The translations under genes were made by a program, and so were the position numbers. The notes beneath the pieces were generated by a model. It searched no databases. It was not told the DNA's origin and saw nothing but the letters and a program-made list of their open reading frames with translations. A stretch of 64,000 nucleotides of DNA from an uncultured Flavobacteriaceae bacterium (GTDB lineage Bacteria; Bacteroidota; Bacteroidia; Flavobacteriales; Flavobacteriaceae): positions 186,001 through 250,000 of the forward strand of contig CANMRV010000002.1 of the NCBI GenBank assembly GCA_947500435.1, written 5' to 3'. Each line of letters starts with the position of its first letter. Positions within the stretch are counted from its first letter, which is position 1. Positions 1-8,772 of this stretch are shown one piece after another.

Positions 1-1466
1 CCATAAGTGCCAATCCAAATGTTCTGCTCACTATCCGTGCGAAGGGCAAATACACTATAGCTATTGCCCTGAATTGGTTTTATGTTGCCTTCTTTAATTC
101 TTTTGGGGTCTGAAATGTCAAGTTCAAAAAGAGCTGGTGTTCCTTCAGCACCAATGAACAAAGTCTTTTTGCCATTTTGTATAGTTTCGGTTATTGCAAA
201 TGCTTTTGAAATAGTATCAAAGGTTTGAAAGTTATCATATTTTCCCGATTCACTTTTCTTAAGACTCATATTAAGACCACCGCCTTCGGTACCGACCCAT
301 AAAGTGCCATTGCTATCTTCGAAGAGCGATCTGATTTTATCATAACTCAGACTATTGGGTTTCAATGTTTTTCTAATATGGTCAAATCGTTTTCGTTCTG
401 GGTCAAACTTATTTACGCCACCACCATTCGTACCAACCCAAATAATTCCAGTTTTATCTATTGCAAGGGACTTTATAATGTTCTTGCTTATACTATTGCT
501 TTCCAGAGGATTATAGGTGAATGTCTTTGCATATTGTGGTAGAGCCATATGCGAGGCGTTGTTGAAGAGGTGGAGACCAGAATTGGTGCCACACCAAATA
601 TTCTGATTTTTGTCAACGATAATATCATTAAAATAGCCATCGAAAATTTTAACGAACTTATCGTTTTTGCCATTTTTTTCACGTGTATGGAGGCCGTAAA
701 TAGTTCCAACAATCAAACGCCCTTCTTGGTCTTCCGCAATGCTAGTTACCGTAGTATCATTTAATCCGAGTTCATCATTGATACATTTAAAATAAATATC
801 CCCATTTTGATCTCGCGACAATTTAAATAAACCACCGACTCCGCCAACAAGCAGTTGGTTTTTACTATTTTCAAATACGGAATAGATTCGACGTCCGTCC
901 CAGTTAGGTTCAAAAGGCTCTGGTTCAAAATCAAAAGAATGGAATACCAAACTGTCCAAGGGTTTACTAAGGTCTAACATGTTAATACCCCTGTTCGTAC
1001 CTATCCACAAACGATCATTACGATCTTTGAAAATGGTTGATATATGATTATCGCTTAAACTTGATTTGTTCTTGTTTTCATGTTTGAAAGCTCTAAATTT
1101 TTCTGTGGCTCTATCAAAATAGTTTAGTCCGCTACCTGTTGTTGCTATCCACAGATTTCCTTTTTTATCTCCTACAACATCAAAGATGAGGTTGCTGTTG
1201 ATGGTTCCTGGCTTGTTTGGACTCGGGTTGTAAACTGTAAATTCATAACCGTCATATTTGTTGAGGCCATCGTGCGTGGCAAACCACATAAAACCCTGAT
1301 TATCTTGGTATATTGAATTGATATCACTCTGGGAAAGCCCATCCTCAGTTGTCAAATGGTCAAAGAAGATATTATCTTGTCCTAGACCAGCGCCAGGAAT
1401 GCCAATGAATACTAACAGTAGAATTGCTAGTTTATGAATTAAGTTATGTCCGACTATCTCTTTCAT
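1..1466 (-). CDS. Hybrid two-component system sensor, periplasmic N-terminal part (partial)
   Basis: The frame is open from an ATG at 1466 to the window edge (488 codons), so only the N-terminal part is seen. A hydrophobic segment around residues 10-32 ending AGLGQ looks like a signal peptide. About ten repeats of the two-component-regulator propeller type follow, each with a core such as LWIGTNRGIN, IWCGTNSGL, IWVGTNGGGVN or LWVGTEGGGLN. This layout is that of Bacteroidota hybrid two-component sensors, in which a periplasmic propeller binds an oligosaccharide and a cytoplasmic kinase, receiver and AraC-type region activates a polysaccharide locus. The kinase and DNA-binding parts lie outside the window and are inferred. 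Its place next to the GH2, sulfatase and galK genes suggests it senses a galactan fragment. Confidence 0.88.
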   Translation of the reverse strand, partial: MKEIVGHNLIHKLAILLLVFIGIPGAGLGQDNIFFDHLTTEDGLSQSDINSIYQDNQGFMWFATHDGLNKYDGYEFTVYNPSPNKPGTINSNLIFDVVGDKKGNLWIATTGSGLNYFDRATEKFRAFKHENKNKSSLSDNHISTIFKDRNDRLWIGTNRGINMLDLSKPLDSLVFHSFDFEPEPFEPNWDGRRIYSVFENSKNQLLVGGVGGLFKLSRDQNGDIYFKCINDELGLNDTTVTSIAEDQEGRLIVGTIYGLHTREKNGKNDKFVKIFDGYFNDIIVDKNQNIWCGTNSGLHLFNNASHMALPQYAKTFTYNPLESNSISKNIIKSLAIDKTGIIWVGTNGGGVNKFDPERKRFDHIRKTLKPNSLSYDKIRSLFEDSNGTLWVGTEGGGLNMSLKKSESGKYDNFQTFDTISKAFAITETIQNGKKTLFIGAEGTPALFELDISDPKRIKEGNIKPIQGNSYSVFALRTDSEQNIWIGTY

Positions 1467-1549
1467 TCGTATTTTCTCTGAGGGAATTAAATATACCAAA
1501 TTATAATCATCGTTCTTGTTTTCCGAACATTCAAAGGATTTCAAGAATT

Positions 1550-4375
1550 TTATTTTTTGACTTCTGTGATTTTAAATCCATTTAAAACCACGGGGACTGT
1601 ATCATCATCAGAACTTATGGTTATTAAAATGGGAATGTTACCATTAGATTGAATTTCATATTCTTTAGAAGCTGGTTGTGAGTTGCCCAAGCGATTACCT
1701 GAAGTAGGTTTAATTGATGCCATAGTATCCCCTGAACTATCTGTAATATGTATTGTATAATTTGGCGCGTTCTTTTGCTCTTCCATGAGATGATGATAAG
1801 AAGTTATGGTATAGCTTCCTTCCGAAAGATTGGATAGTACTAGGGTGATCTCTTTATCACTTTTAATTCCATCAGCACCAACATAAGCTAAATCAGCGGA
1901 CAAACCCCATCCGTTTTGCCATTCCAATTCCGAACCACTTTCGATTCCAATACTCAGTTTGGGAAAGTCCTTTAGCTTTGGTTTAAGTGTAGGATTCCAT
2001 TCCGTCCATCCAAACTGGACCAAACGCTCTTTGTCTCCTCCAAGGTCAATTTTAGCCTCCTTTAGCTCATAAAATGGGTGTATCTCTGCCTCGCTGCGAT
2101 TTGTATTATAGGGAATAGAATTTATCGTAGCTCTGGAGGCTATCAAACCATCTGCGGAAGCTTCAACGGTTATTTTGCCAGCTGTTGCTATTGATTTAAT
2201 GAATGCTGTGGCGACTCCATGGTATGATTTAAAGGGATTAGCACCCAAAGAAGCATCACCAATTATTTTACTACCTCCTTTTATGGTAAAGGTTACGGTT
2301 GTGGAATCTTTTGTTACATGATTTCCTTCTTTGTCAAGAATGTATGCTTTCACCACTTTGATGTCAGAAGCGTTGGCATTAAAGGGTCTGTTATCACCTT
2401 CAATAAGAACTTTCAAGCGGTATGGGTTTTTGGCTTTTCCCAAGGAATGGGCGGCAATTGTTTTTCCTTCGGAAATGCCTTTAGCGGTTAAATTGCCCTC
2501 TTTCCAGTCATAATTAAATGTAAATGATGGATGTTCAATGTACATACGGTCATTATTCTGGTTAGGAAATTGCCGTGCAATCACTTTTCCATCCTTACTA
2601 AGTTCTATTTCTTCGGAATTACTAAAGACCAGTACTTGTCCATCTTCTGATGCGCGTTCGTCAGCAATATGTACTATCGGCCTTTCAAGCATTTCTGATT
2701 GATACCAATAATACACAGGATTTGGTTCACGATACATCGAAAAAATTCTACGTGGATGTAATCCTCGATTTGGTTTAAATGCCTGGTAATCATGAGCTGT
2801 CCAAACGGCTACACCGATATGATTAGCAGATGCTCTCGCTTTGGAAACCTCAAACTGATTTCTTGATGCATCCGCCGAGCTACCGTGTTCGCAGAGGAAG
2901 GTGAATTCATTGGGATTGATATCCATATTCTGATAATCCATGGGGGTGTATATATCCGTTACTCCCGAGTTTCTAGGTCCACTCCATGGACTTCCATTGG
3001 ATGCCGTCATTCGCGTCGGGTCCTCTTGTTTGCAGGCGTAGTGCAATTGGGGTACAGGTCCTCGATGGTTCAGAGAACCTCCCCACATTAATATTGATGG
3101 GTGATTTCTGTGATTGCGAATCATTCTTCTAGTAGCCTCCTCAAGATTTGAAAACCATGCGCTATCACCGATGCCAATCCAACTTGGTGGTTCTTCGTAT
3201 ACCAAAATACCCAATTCGTCACAGGCTTCTATAAAGGAATTATCATGTGGATAATGTGCCAGTCGCACTACATTAAAACCAGCTTGTTTGAACTGCCAGG
3301 CATCTTTCCAATGCAGGGAATTCGGAACAGCATCTCCAATAAATGGATAGGCCTGATGTCTGTTAGCTCCGATCAATTCTACTTTCTTCCCGTTGAGTAA
3401 GAATCCTTTGTCTCTGACATACTCAAATTTTCGAATCCCTAACTTATTTTCAACTACGTCAACAGGAATTCCATCTACATATACCGTCGTGTTTACGCGG
3501 TACAAATAGGGACTTTCAATCGACCATAATCGTAAATCTTCTGAAATACCACCGATTTGTGAAAAGGTGTTATCGGAATTTGGAAGAATCGATTTATTGG
3601 ATTCCAACTTGCTGACTACTAATCCATTGTTATCAATTATCCGTGTTGTTAGTTTACATTCTTTTATAGAAGATGTTTCATTGCGAATTGTAGTTCTGAC
3701 ATCGATGGTGGCATTTTGAGGGGTAACAGAAGGGGTTGTAATGAATACACCTGCATATTGGTCTTCCCAGGGAAAAGTTACATGAACTTCATTTGTGGTC
3801 ACTAGATAAACATCACGGTACAATCCACCGAACTTGATATAATCATATTGATTTCCATCTGGTGGGACGGAGGCATTCAGACGATTGTCAGCACTTAAAA
3901 GAAGTTCGTTTTCTCTTCCATCTTTGAAAATGAAATCGGTGATGTCAAAATGGAAAGGAGTGTATCCGCCAATGGAATGTTCTCCGACATGTTTTCCATT
4001 GACCCAAAGATTGGTGACCTGATGGACACCCTCAAACTCTATAAATACTTTTTGGTTTGCGCTGACTTTGGTGGAAATCAGTTTTTTATACCACCCGACA
4101 TTACGGTGAAATTTGGTTTGATAGGTGGAATCAAGTCCGCTAACATCTGAAGGAACTAATTCCAACATATGCGGCACTGAAACACGCTCCCATTTGGCAC
4201 GATCCGTATGCAGTTCTAGCTGAGTACCCTGATTTTTCTCCAAGTAGAAATCCCATTCTTGATTGATTTCAAGCTTAACCCTTGTTTTTGCTCCAAAATC
4301 CTGAGAAGATAACGTTTTGGAGGCAAAAAAGAGTAGGGTTACGATAACGGCGAATTTTGTGTAAGAAGTTTTCAA
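1550..4375 (-). CDS. Secreted GH2-family glycosidase (beta-galactosidase-like), 941 aa
   Basis: A signal peptide covers about residues 1-24. A GH2 sugar-binding jelly roll follows (about 40-200, with the VTNLWVNGKHVG and GGLYRDVYL motifs), then an Ig-like domain (about 210-315) and a TIM barrel (about 320-600). A long beta-rich C-terminal region contains a segment near 620-780 like the accessory domains of large GH2 beta-galactosidases. The nucleophile is probably E496 in the FLCEHG motif. The acid/base site, normally WSxGNE, reads SLNHRG at 434-439, so the expected glutamate is absent (His437 is closest). The start codon is TTG; no ATG lies in frame before residue 70 and a TAA sits eight codons upstream. 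It is divergent from the oxidoreductase-sulfatase operon. Galactoside specificity is inferred from galK; beta-glucuronidase is an alternative. Confidence 0.85.
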   Translation of the reverse strand: MKTSYTKFAVIVTLLFFASKTLSSQDFGAKTRVKLEINQEWDFYLEKNQGTQLELHTDRAKWERVSVPHMLELVPSDVSGLDSTYQTKFHRNVGWYKKLISTKVSANQKVFIEFEGVHQVTNLWVNGKHVGEHSIGGYTPFHFDITDFIFKDGRENELLLSADNRLNASVPPDGNQYDYIKFGGLYRDVYLVTTNEVHVTFPWEDQYAGVFITTPSVTPQNATIDVRTTIRNETSSIKECKLTTRIIDNNGLVVSKLESNKSILPNSDNTFSQIGGISEDLRLWSIESPYLYRVNTTVYVDGIPVDVVENKLGIRKFEYVRDKGFLLNGKKVELIGANRHQAYPFIGDAVPNSLHWKDAWQFKQAGFNVVRLAHYPHDNSFIEACDELGILVYEEPPSWIGIGDSAWFSNLEEATRRMIRNHRNHPSILMWGGSLNHRGPVPQLHYACKQEDPTRMTASNGSPWSGPRNSGVTDIYTPMDYQNMDINPNEFTFLCEHGSSADASRNQFEVSKARASANHIGVAVWTAHDYQAFKPNRGLHPRRIFSMYREPNPVYYWYQSEMLERPIVHIADERASEDGQVLVFSNSEEIELSKDGKVIARQFPNQNNDRMYIEHPSFTFNYDWKEGNLTAKGISEGKTIAAHSLGKAKNPYRLKVLIEGDNRPFNANASDIKVVKAYILDKEGNHVTKDSTTVTFTIKGGSKIIGDASLGANPFKSYHGVATAFIKSIATAGKITVEASADGLIASRATINSIPYNTNRSEAEIHPFYELKEAKIDLGGDKERLVQFGWTEWNPTLKPKLKDFPKLSIGIESGSELEWQNGWGLSADLAYVGADGIKSDKEITLVLSNLSEGSYTITSYHHLMEEQKNAPNYTIHITDSSGDTMASIKPTSGNRLGNSQPASKEYEIQSNGNIPILITISSDDDTVPVVLNGFKITEVKK

Positions 4376-4630
4376 AAGATAAGGAGCAGGTTTTGGTTAT
4401 TACTTTAATAAACTTAATTCAAAGTTGAGTTGTTTATGAATGTAAATGGTTTTGAAAGCAGAACAAATGGTTATGACTTCGAGATTGTGGGGATTATTAA
4501 GTAATTTATAGACTCGGTTGTAATTAAACGAAATTTCACAAAAGCGGTATTTACTAAATGATTTTTTCTTTTTAACTTACAAACAACTTCATAATCAGAT
4601 TAATAACCAATACCATATAAATTCACTACG

Positions 4631-5968
4631 ATGAAAAATGATAAAAAAATGAGGGAGTCAAAGAAATCAAGAAGAGACTTCGTGAAAAAATCCGCTTTGT
4701 TTACTGGGGGTGCGATGCTTTTGCCTAACATGCAAATGAGCGGCATGGTAAACGTTTTCAATGATAAAAAATTGAAAATTGCCTTGGTAGGGTGTGGAGG
4801 CCGTGGAACTGGCGCAGCAGTTCAAGCACTAAATGCAGATGATAATGTGGAGTTAGTTGCAATGGCAGACGCCTTTGAAGACAGACTTCAAGGAAGTTTA
4901 GCTAACATTTCGAAAGAAATGGGCGAGACAAAAAAGATAAATGTTCCTGAAAAAAATCGATTTGTTGGTTTTGATGGAGCTCAAAAAGCAATGGATTTGG
5001 CTGATGTGGTAATATTGGCAACACCACCAGGTTTTAGGCCACAGCATTTCGAGTATGCCATAAATAATGGCAAACATGTTTTCATGGAAAAACCTGTGGC
5101 GACTGATGTTCCCGGGGTTCGAAAGGTTTTGGCGGCTGCAAAAAAAGCCAAAGAGAATAAATTAAATGTAGTTGTTGGTTTACAGCGTCACTATCAAGAT
5201 AACTACTTGGCCGCTCTGGATCAGTTGAAACAAGATAAAATTGGAAAGATAGTTTCCGGTCAAGTGTATTGGAATAGTGCAGGGGTATGGGTGCGTGAGC
5301 GACAGGCTGGTCAGACCGAACTGGAATATCAAATGCGAAACTGGTATTATTTCAATTGGTTGTGCGGAGACCATATTTTAGAACAGCATATTCATAATAT
5401 AGATGTAGCAAACTGGTTTATTGGGGAATATCCTATTTCGGCTCAAGGAATGGGCGGGCGACAGGTACGAACAGGTAAAGACCATGGAGAAATATTTGAT
5501 CACCACTTTGTGGAATTCACGTATCCAAGTGGTGCTGTAATTGCCAGTCAATGTAGACACCAACCCGACACAATGCGACGAGTTTCAGAATTTTTCCAAG
5601 GAACCAAAGGAACGGTTTCTACGGCTGGAGACAATGCCACATTGAAAGGTTGGGACGGTAGTACCATTTTTGAACATAGAGGAAAAGATGACCCCAATCC
5701 TTATGAAGTGGAGCACGTCAAACTTTTTGAATCCATTCGAAATGGGGGTGTCATTGCCAATGGGGAAAACGGGGCCAAAAGTACCATGACTGCTATTTTA
5801 GGAAGAATGGCCACCTATTCCGGAAAAGTCGTGAAATGGGATGAGGCAATGCAATCGAATTTAGCATTGGTACCTGATGACTTAACTTGGGATTCTCCTG
5901 CGCCAGTAAATCCAAATGCAGAGGGTTGGTACGATATTCCAACTCCAGGAAAGAGTGTTGTAATATAG
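4631..5968 (+). CDS. Tat-exported Gfo/Idh/MocA family oxidoreductase, 445 aa
   Basis: The N-terminus carries a twin-arginine motif (SRRDFVKK, residues 13-20) followed by a hydrophobic stretch, so the enzyme is probably folded with its nicotinamide cofactor and exported to the periplasm. The Rossmann motif GCGGRG is at 54-59, the family EKP motif at 153-155, and an HIHNID segment at 253-258 lies where the catalytic His/Asp residues of the family occur. Exported members act on sugars, some as NAD-dependent glycosidases (for example GH109). The HGLGP-type motif of GH109 was not seen, so that family is not assigned. It is the first gene of a + strand operon with the sulfatase, FGE homologue and galK, 18 bases before the sulfatase. 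The substrate is probably a galactose-containing saccharide, by inference. Confidence 0.85.
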   Translation: MKNDKKMRESKKSRRDFVKKSALFTGGAMLLPNMQMSGMVNVFNDKKLKIALVGCGGRGTGAAVQALNADDNVELVAMADAFEDRLQGSLANISKEMGETKKINVPEKNRFVGFDGAQKAMDLADVVILATPPGFRPQHFEYAINNGKHVFMEKPVATDVPGVRKVLAAAKKAKENKLNVVVGLQRHYQDNYLAALDQLKQDKIGKIVSGQVYWNSAGVWVRERQAGQTELEYQMRNWYYFNWLCGDHILEQHIHNIDVANWFIGEYPISAQGMGGRQVRTGKDHGEIFDHHFVEFTYPSGAVIASQCRHQPDTMRRVSEFFQGTKGTVSTAGDNATLKGWDGSTIFEHRGKDDPNPYEVEHVKLFESIRNGGVIANGENGAKSTMTAILGRMATYSGKVVKWDEAMQSNLALVPDDLTWDSPAPVNPNAEGWYDIPTPGKSVVI

Positions 5969-5986
5969 TTTCTTAAACTAGAATAT

Positions 5987-7564
5987 ATGTTTTTAAAAAA
6001 ATCAATGTTGTCCCTGCTTTTAGCAGGGACATTCTTTTTGTCATGTAAAGAACAGGCAAAAGAGACCGCCAGCGAAAATCAATCCGTTAAACCGAATATC
6101 ATCTACATACTTGCTGATGATTTGGGCTATGCGGAAGTCGGTGCTTATGGCCAGGAAAAGATAGAAACACCAAATATTGATGCCTTGGCAAAAGGAGGCA
6201 TGCTTTTCACCCAACATTATAGCAGTGCCCCGGTTTGCGCGCCTGCGAGGAATATGTTTTTAACGGGAAAACATGCTGGTCACGCCTATATTCGAAGCAA
6301 TAGTGAGTGGAAAGAACGAGGTGATGTTTGGGACCATTATGCCATGGCAAAAGATTCCACATTAGAAGGACAAGGGCCGATGCCGGCTAATACTATTACA
6401 ATGGGGCATAAGCTAAAAGAAGTCGGCTACAAAACTGGAATAGTTGGTAAATGGGGATTGGGAGCTCCACATACAAAATCTGTCCCGAACGATATGGGAT
6501 TTGATTTTTTCTATGGATACAACTGTCAGCGACAAGCACACACCTACAATCCATTGTTTTTGTATAAGAATAGAAACCGAGTTCATTTTGCCAACGATAC
6601 GGTGCCCCCTGGTACCAAACTGGCTGAGGGAGCCGATCCAAATGACGAAAAGAGCTACGCTCAATTTGACCAGCAATACTATAGTCCTGAACTGATGTTT
6701 AAAGAATTAACGGATTTTGTGGATCGTAGCAAAGAACAACCTTTCTTTTTGTATTGGGCAAGCCCGATACCACACGTGGCCTTGCAAGCTCCTAAAAAAT
6801 GGGTGGATTATTATATCGAGAAATTCGGAGAAGAGGAGCCCTACTTAGGGGATAAGGGCTATTTTCCTCATAAAAACCCCAGAGCCGCATATGCCGCAAT
6901 GGTTTCCTATTTGGATGAGAATATTGGGAAATTGGTTCAGCAGCTGAAAGACGAAGGCATTTACGACAATACCTTAATCGTATTTACTTCGGATAACGGA
7001 CCGAGCTATGCAGGGGGCGCTGACCCTGAATTTTTCGATAGTGCTAAACCCTTCGCTGGAGAATACGGAAGAGGTAAAGGCTATTTGTATGAAGGAGGAA
7101 TTCGAGTACCTATGATTGCTTCATGGCCCAGTAAGATAAAAGCTGGTACAAAGAGCGATCATATTTCTGCGCATTATGATATGCTTGCCACTTTTGGCGA
7201 TGTTACTGGATACGAAAATGCAGAAGCCTCAGATGGTATTAGTATGCTTCAGGCCATGCTTTCGGATGAAAACCAAGAGGTGCATGATTTCATGTACTGG
7301 GAATTTCCAAGCTATGGAGGCCAAGTTGCAATTCGAATGGGCGATTGGAAGGTAGTACGCCAAAACTTGAAAAATGAAAAGGAACCTACTTTGGAACTCT
7401 ATAATTTAAAGGATGACCCGACGGAAACAAAAAATGTTGCAGACTTACACCCCGAGGTATTACAAAAAGCTGCTGAAATATTTAAGGCAGAGCGGGAGAT
7501 TCCTGAATTGGAGAATTTCGAAATTCCTATCCTTCAGAAAGGATTACTTGCCGAAAAAAAGTAA
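5987..7564 (+). CDS. Lipoprotein sulfatase (S1 family, Cys type), 525 aa
   Basis: A lipoprotein signal ends in LSC (Cys20), so the enzyme is probably anchored in the envelope. The metal-binding ADDLGY motif is at 43-48, and the sulfatase signature CAPAR starts at Cys84 and continues to a TG; this Cys would be oxidised to formylglycine. A SDNGPSY motif and a C-terminal subdomain complete an arylsulfatase fold of ordinary length. Such enzymes hydrolyse sulfate esters from algal polysaccharides or oligosaccharides. The gene sits between the exported oxidoreductase and an FGE homologue, in a locus ending in galactokinase, which points to sulfated galactose units. The S1 subfamily cannot be set by eye. 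Confidence 0.93.
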   Translation: MFLKKSMLSLLLAGTFFLSCKEQAKETASENQSVKPNIIYILADDLGYAEVGAYGQEKIETPNIDALAKGGMLFTQHYSSAPVCAPARNMFLTGKHAGHAYIRSNSEWKERGDVWDHYAMAKDSTLEGQGPMPANTITMGHKLKEVGYKTGIVGKWGLGAPHTKSVPNDMGFDFFYGYNCQRQAHTYNPLFLYKNRNRVHFANDTVPPGTKLAEGADPNDEKSYAQFDQQYYSPELMFKELTDFVDRSKEQPFFLYWASPIPHVALQAPKKWVDYYIEKFGEEEPYLGDKGYFPHKNPRAAYAAMVSYLDENIGKLVQQLKDEGIYDNTLIVFTSDNGPSYAGGADPEFFDSAKPFAGEYGRGKGYLYEGGIRVPMIASWPSKIKAGTKSDHISAHYDMLATFGDVTGYENAEASDGISMLQAMLSDENQEVHDFMYWEFPSYGGQVAIRMGDWKVVRQNLKNEKEPTLELYNLKDDPTETKNVADLHPEVLQKAAEIFKAEREIPELENFEIPILQKGLLAEKK

Positions 7565-7598
7565 ATTAGCCGCTTCCAAAATCTCAATTAAATTATAA

Positions 7599-8753
7599 AT
7601 GAGTCACCTGCTTAAATCATTAGCCTGTCTTTTATTTTTTAGTGTACTAATTCAGTGTAAAGAGGATAAAAAGACGAACATCACAACTGGGACTTCTGAA
7701 GAAAAAGAAGTTGTTGTAGACCGTAATATTGAGAAGGTACTAGATATGTTGGTGGAAAAACCAGAAGGGGTAAGCATCCCAGAAGGAATGGTATGGATAC
7801 CCGGAGGTACCATTTTGCAGGGCGCTGTACCCCAAGATGAGATGGCGATGGCGCATGAAAAGCCCGCTCATAAGGTTGCTGTTGATGGATTCTTTATGGA
7901 TATTACAGAAGTCACAAATGCCCAGTTCAAGAAGTTCGTAGCTGCTACAGGATATAAAACTGTAGCGGAAAAAGCAATTGACTGGGAGGAAATGAAAAAA
8001 CAGCTTCCCGCTGGAACGCCGAAACCTCATGATAGCATTATGCAGCCTGGATCACTCACTTTTAAAAAGACCAAAAGTCCTGTGCCCAATCTCTATGATT
8101 TTTCGCAGTGGTGGGAATGGAAAATCGGAGCCAATTGGAAGCAACCCAACGGTCCGGGAAGTTCTATCAAAGGAAAAGACAATCACCCCGTAGTTCATAT
8201 TTCTTATGAAGATGCAGTCGCTTACTGTAAGTGGTCAGAAAGAAGACTTCCAACCGAAGCAGAGTGGGAGCGTGCTGCTCGTGGCAATCAAGAGAATGCC
8301 ATTTTTTCCTGGGGCGATGATATTTCATTACTCCCAAAAATGGCGAATTCTTGGGAAGGTGAATTTCCTGTTAACAATACAAAAGTTGATGGTTTTGAAC
8401 GCCGTGCTGGGGTGAAATCCTATCCTCCGAATGATTTCGGTTTATATGATATGGCCGGTAACGTTTGGGAATGGACTAACGACTGGTACAATACGGGGTA
8501 TTATCAGGAGATGTATCAAAATGGCCAGATGGTTTTGAACCCTCAAGGTGCCAACACTCCCTATAACGAAAGAGATCGTTATGCCCGTGAAAGAATTATT
8601 AAAGGAGGTTCGTTCTTATGCAGTGAATCCTATTGTGCCAGTTATCGCATATCTGCACGTATGGCCAACAGTCTTGATTCAGCTCAAGAACATCTAGGGT
8701 TTCGAACGGTAGCCACGGTAGCAATGATTAAAAATTCCGGAGAAAAGAAATAG
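7599..8753 (+). CDS. Lipoprotein formylglycine-generating enzyme (SUMF1/FGE) homologue, 384 aa
   Basis: A lipobox with Cys20 (LIQC) shows export and lipidation. The FGE-sulfatase domain runs from about residue 60 to the end: MVWIPGGT, then EVTNAQFKKFV, RLPTEAEWERAARG, MAGNVWEW and LGFR. The pair Cys341 and Cys346 (CSESYC) matches the spacing of the catalytic, copper-binding cysteines of aerobic FGE (CHRSYC in the human enzyme, from memory). Many Bacteroidota SUMF1-like proteins lack this pair, so catalytic competence is plausible here. It starts 34 bases after the sulfatase stop and both are predicted lipoproteins, so the sulfatase is the natural partner. Other SUMF1-fold roles (GldJ-like or EgtB-like) are less likely given the cysteines and context. 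Confidence 0.85.
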   Translation: MSHLLKSLACLLFFSVLIQCKEDKKTNITTGTSEEKEVVVDRNIEKVLDMLVEKPEGVSIPEGMVWIPGGTILQGAVPQDEMAMAHEKPAHKVAVDGFFMDITEVTNAQFKKFVAATGYKTVAEKAIDWEEMKKQLPAGTPKPHDSIMQPGSLTFKKTKSPVPNLYDFSQWWEWKIGANWKQPNGPGSSIKGKDNHPVVHISYEDAVAYCKWSERRLPTEAEWERAARGNQENAIFSWGDDISLLPKMANSWEGEFPVNNTKVDGFERRAGVKSYPPNDFGLYDMAGNVWEWTNDWYNTGYYQEMYQNGQMVLNPQGANTPYNERDRYARERIIKGGSFLCSESYCASYRISARMANSLDSAQEHLGFRTVATVAMIKNSGEKK

Positions 8754-8772
8754 TCCCAAATAAATTACTAGA

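Noticed and set aside
4631-5968. GH109 alpha-N-acetylgalactosaminidase
   Set aside because: The general fold and Tat signal fit, but the HGLGP-type catalytic motif remembered for GH109 was not found; left as Gfo/Idh/MocA oxidoreductase.
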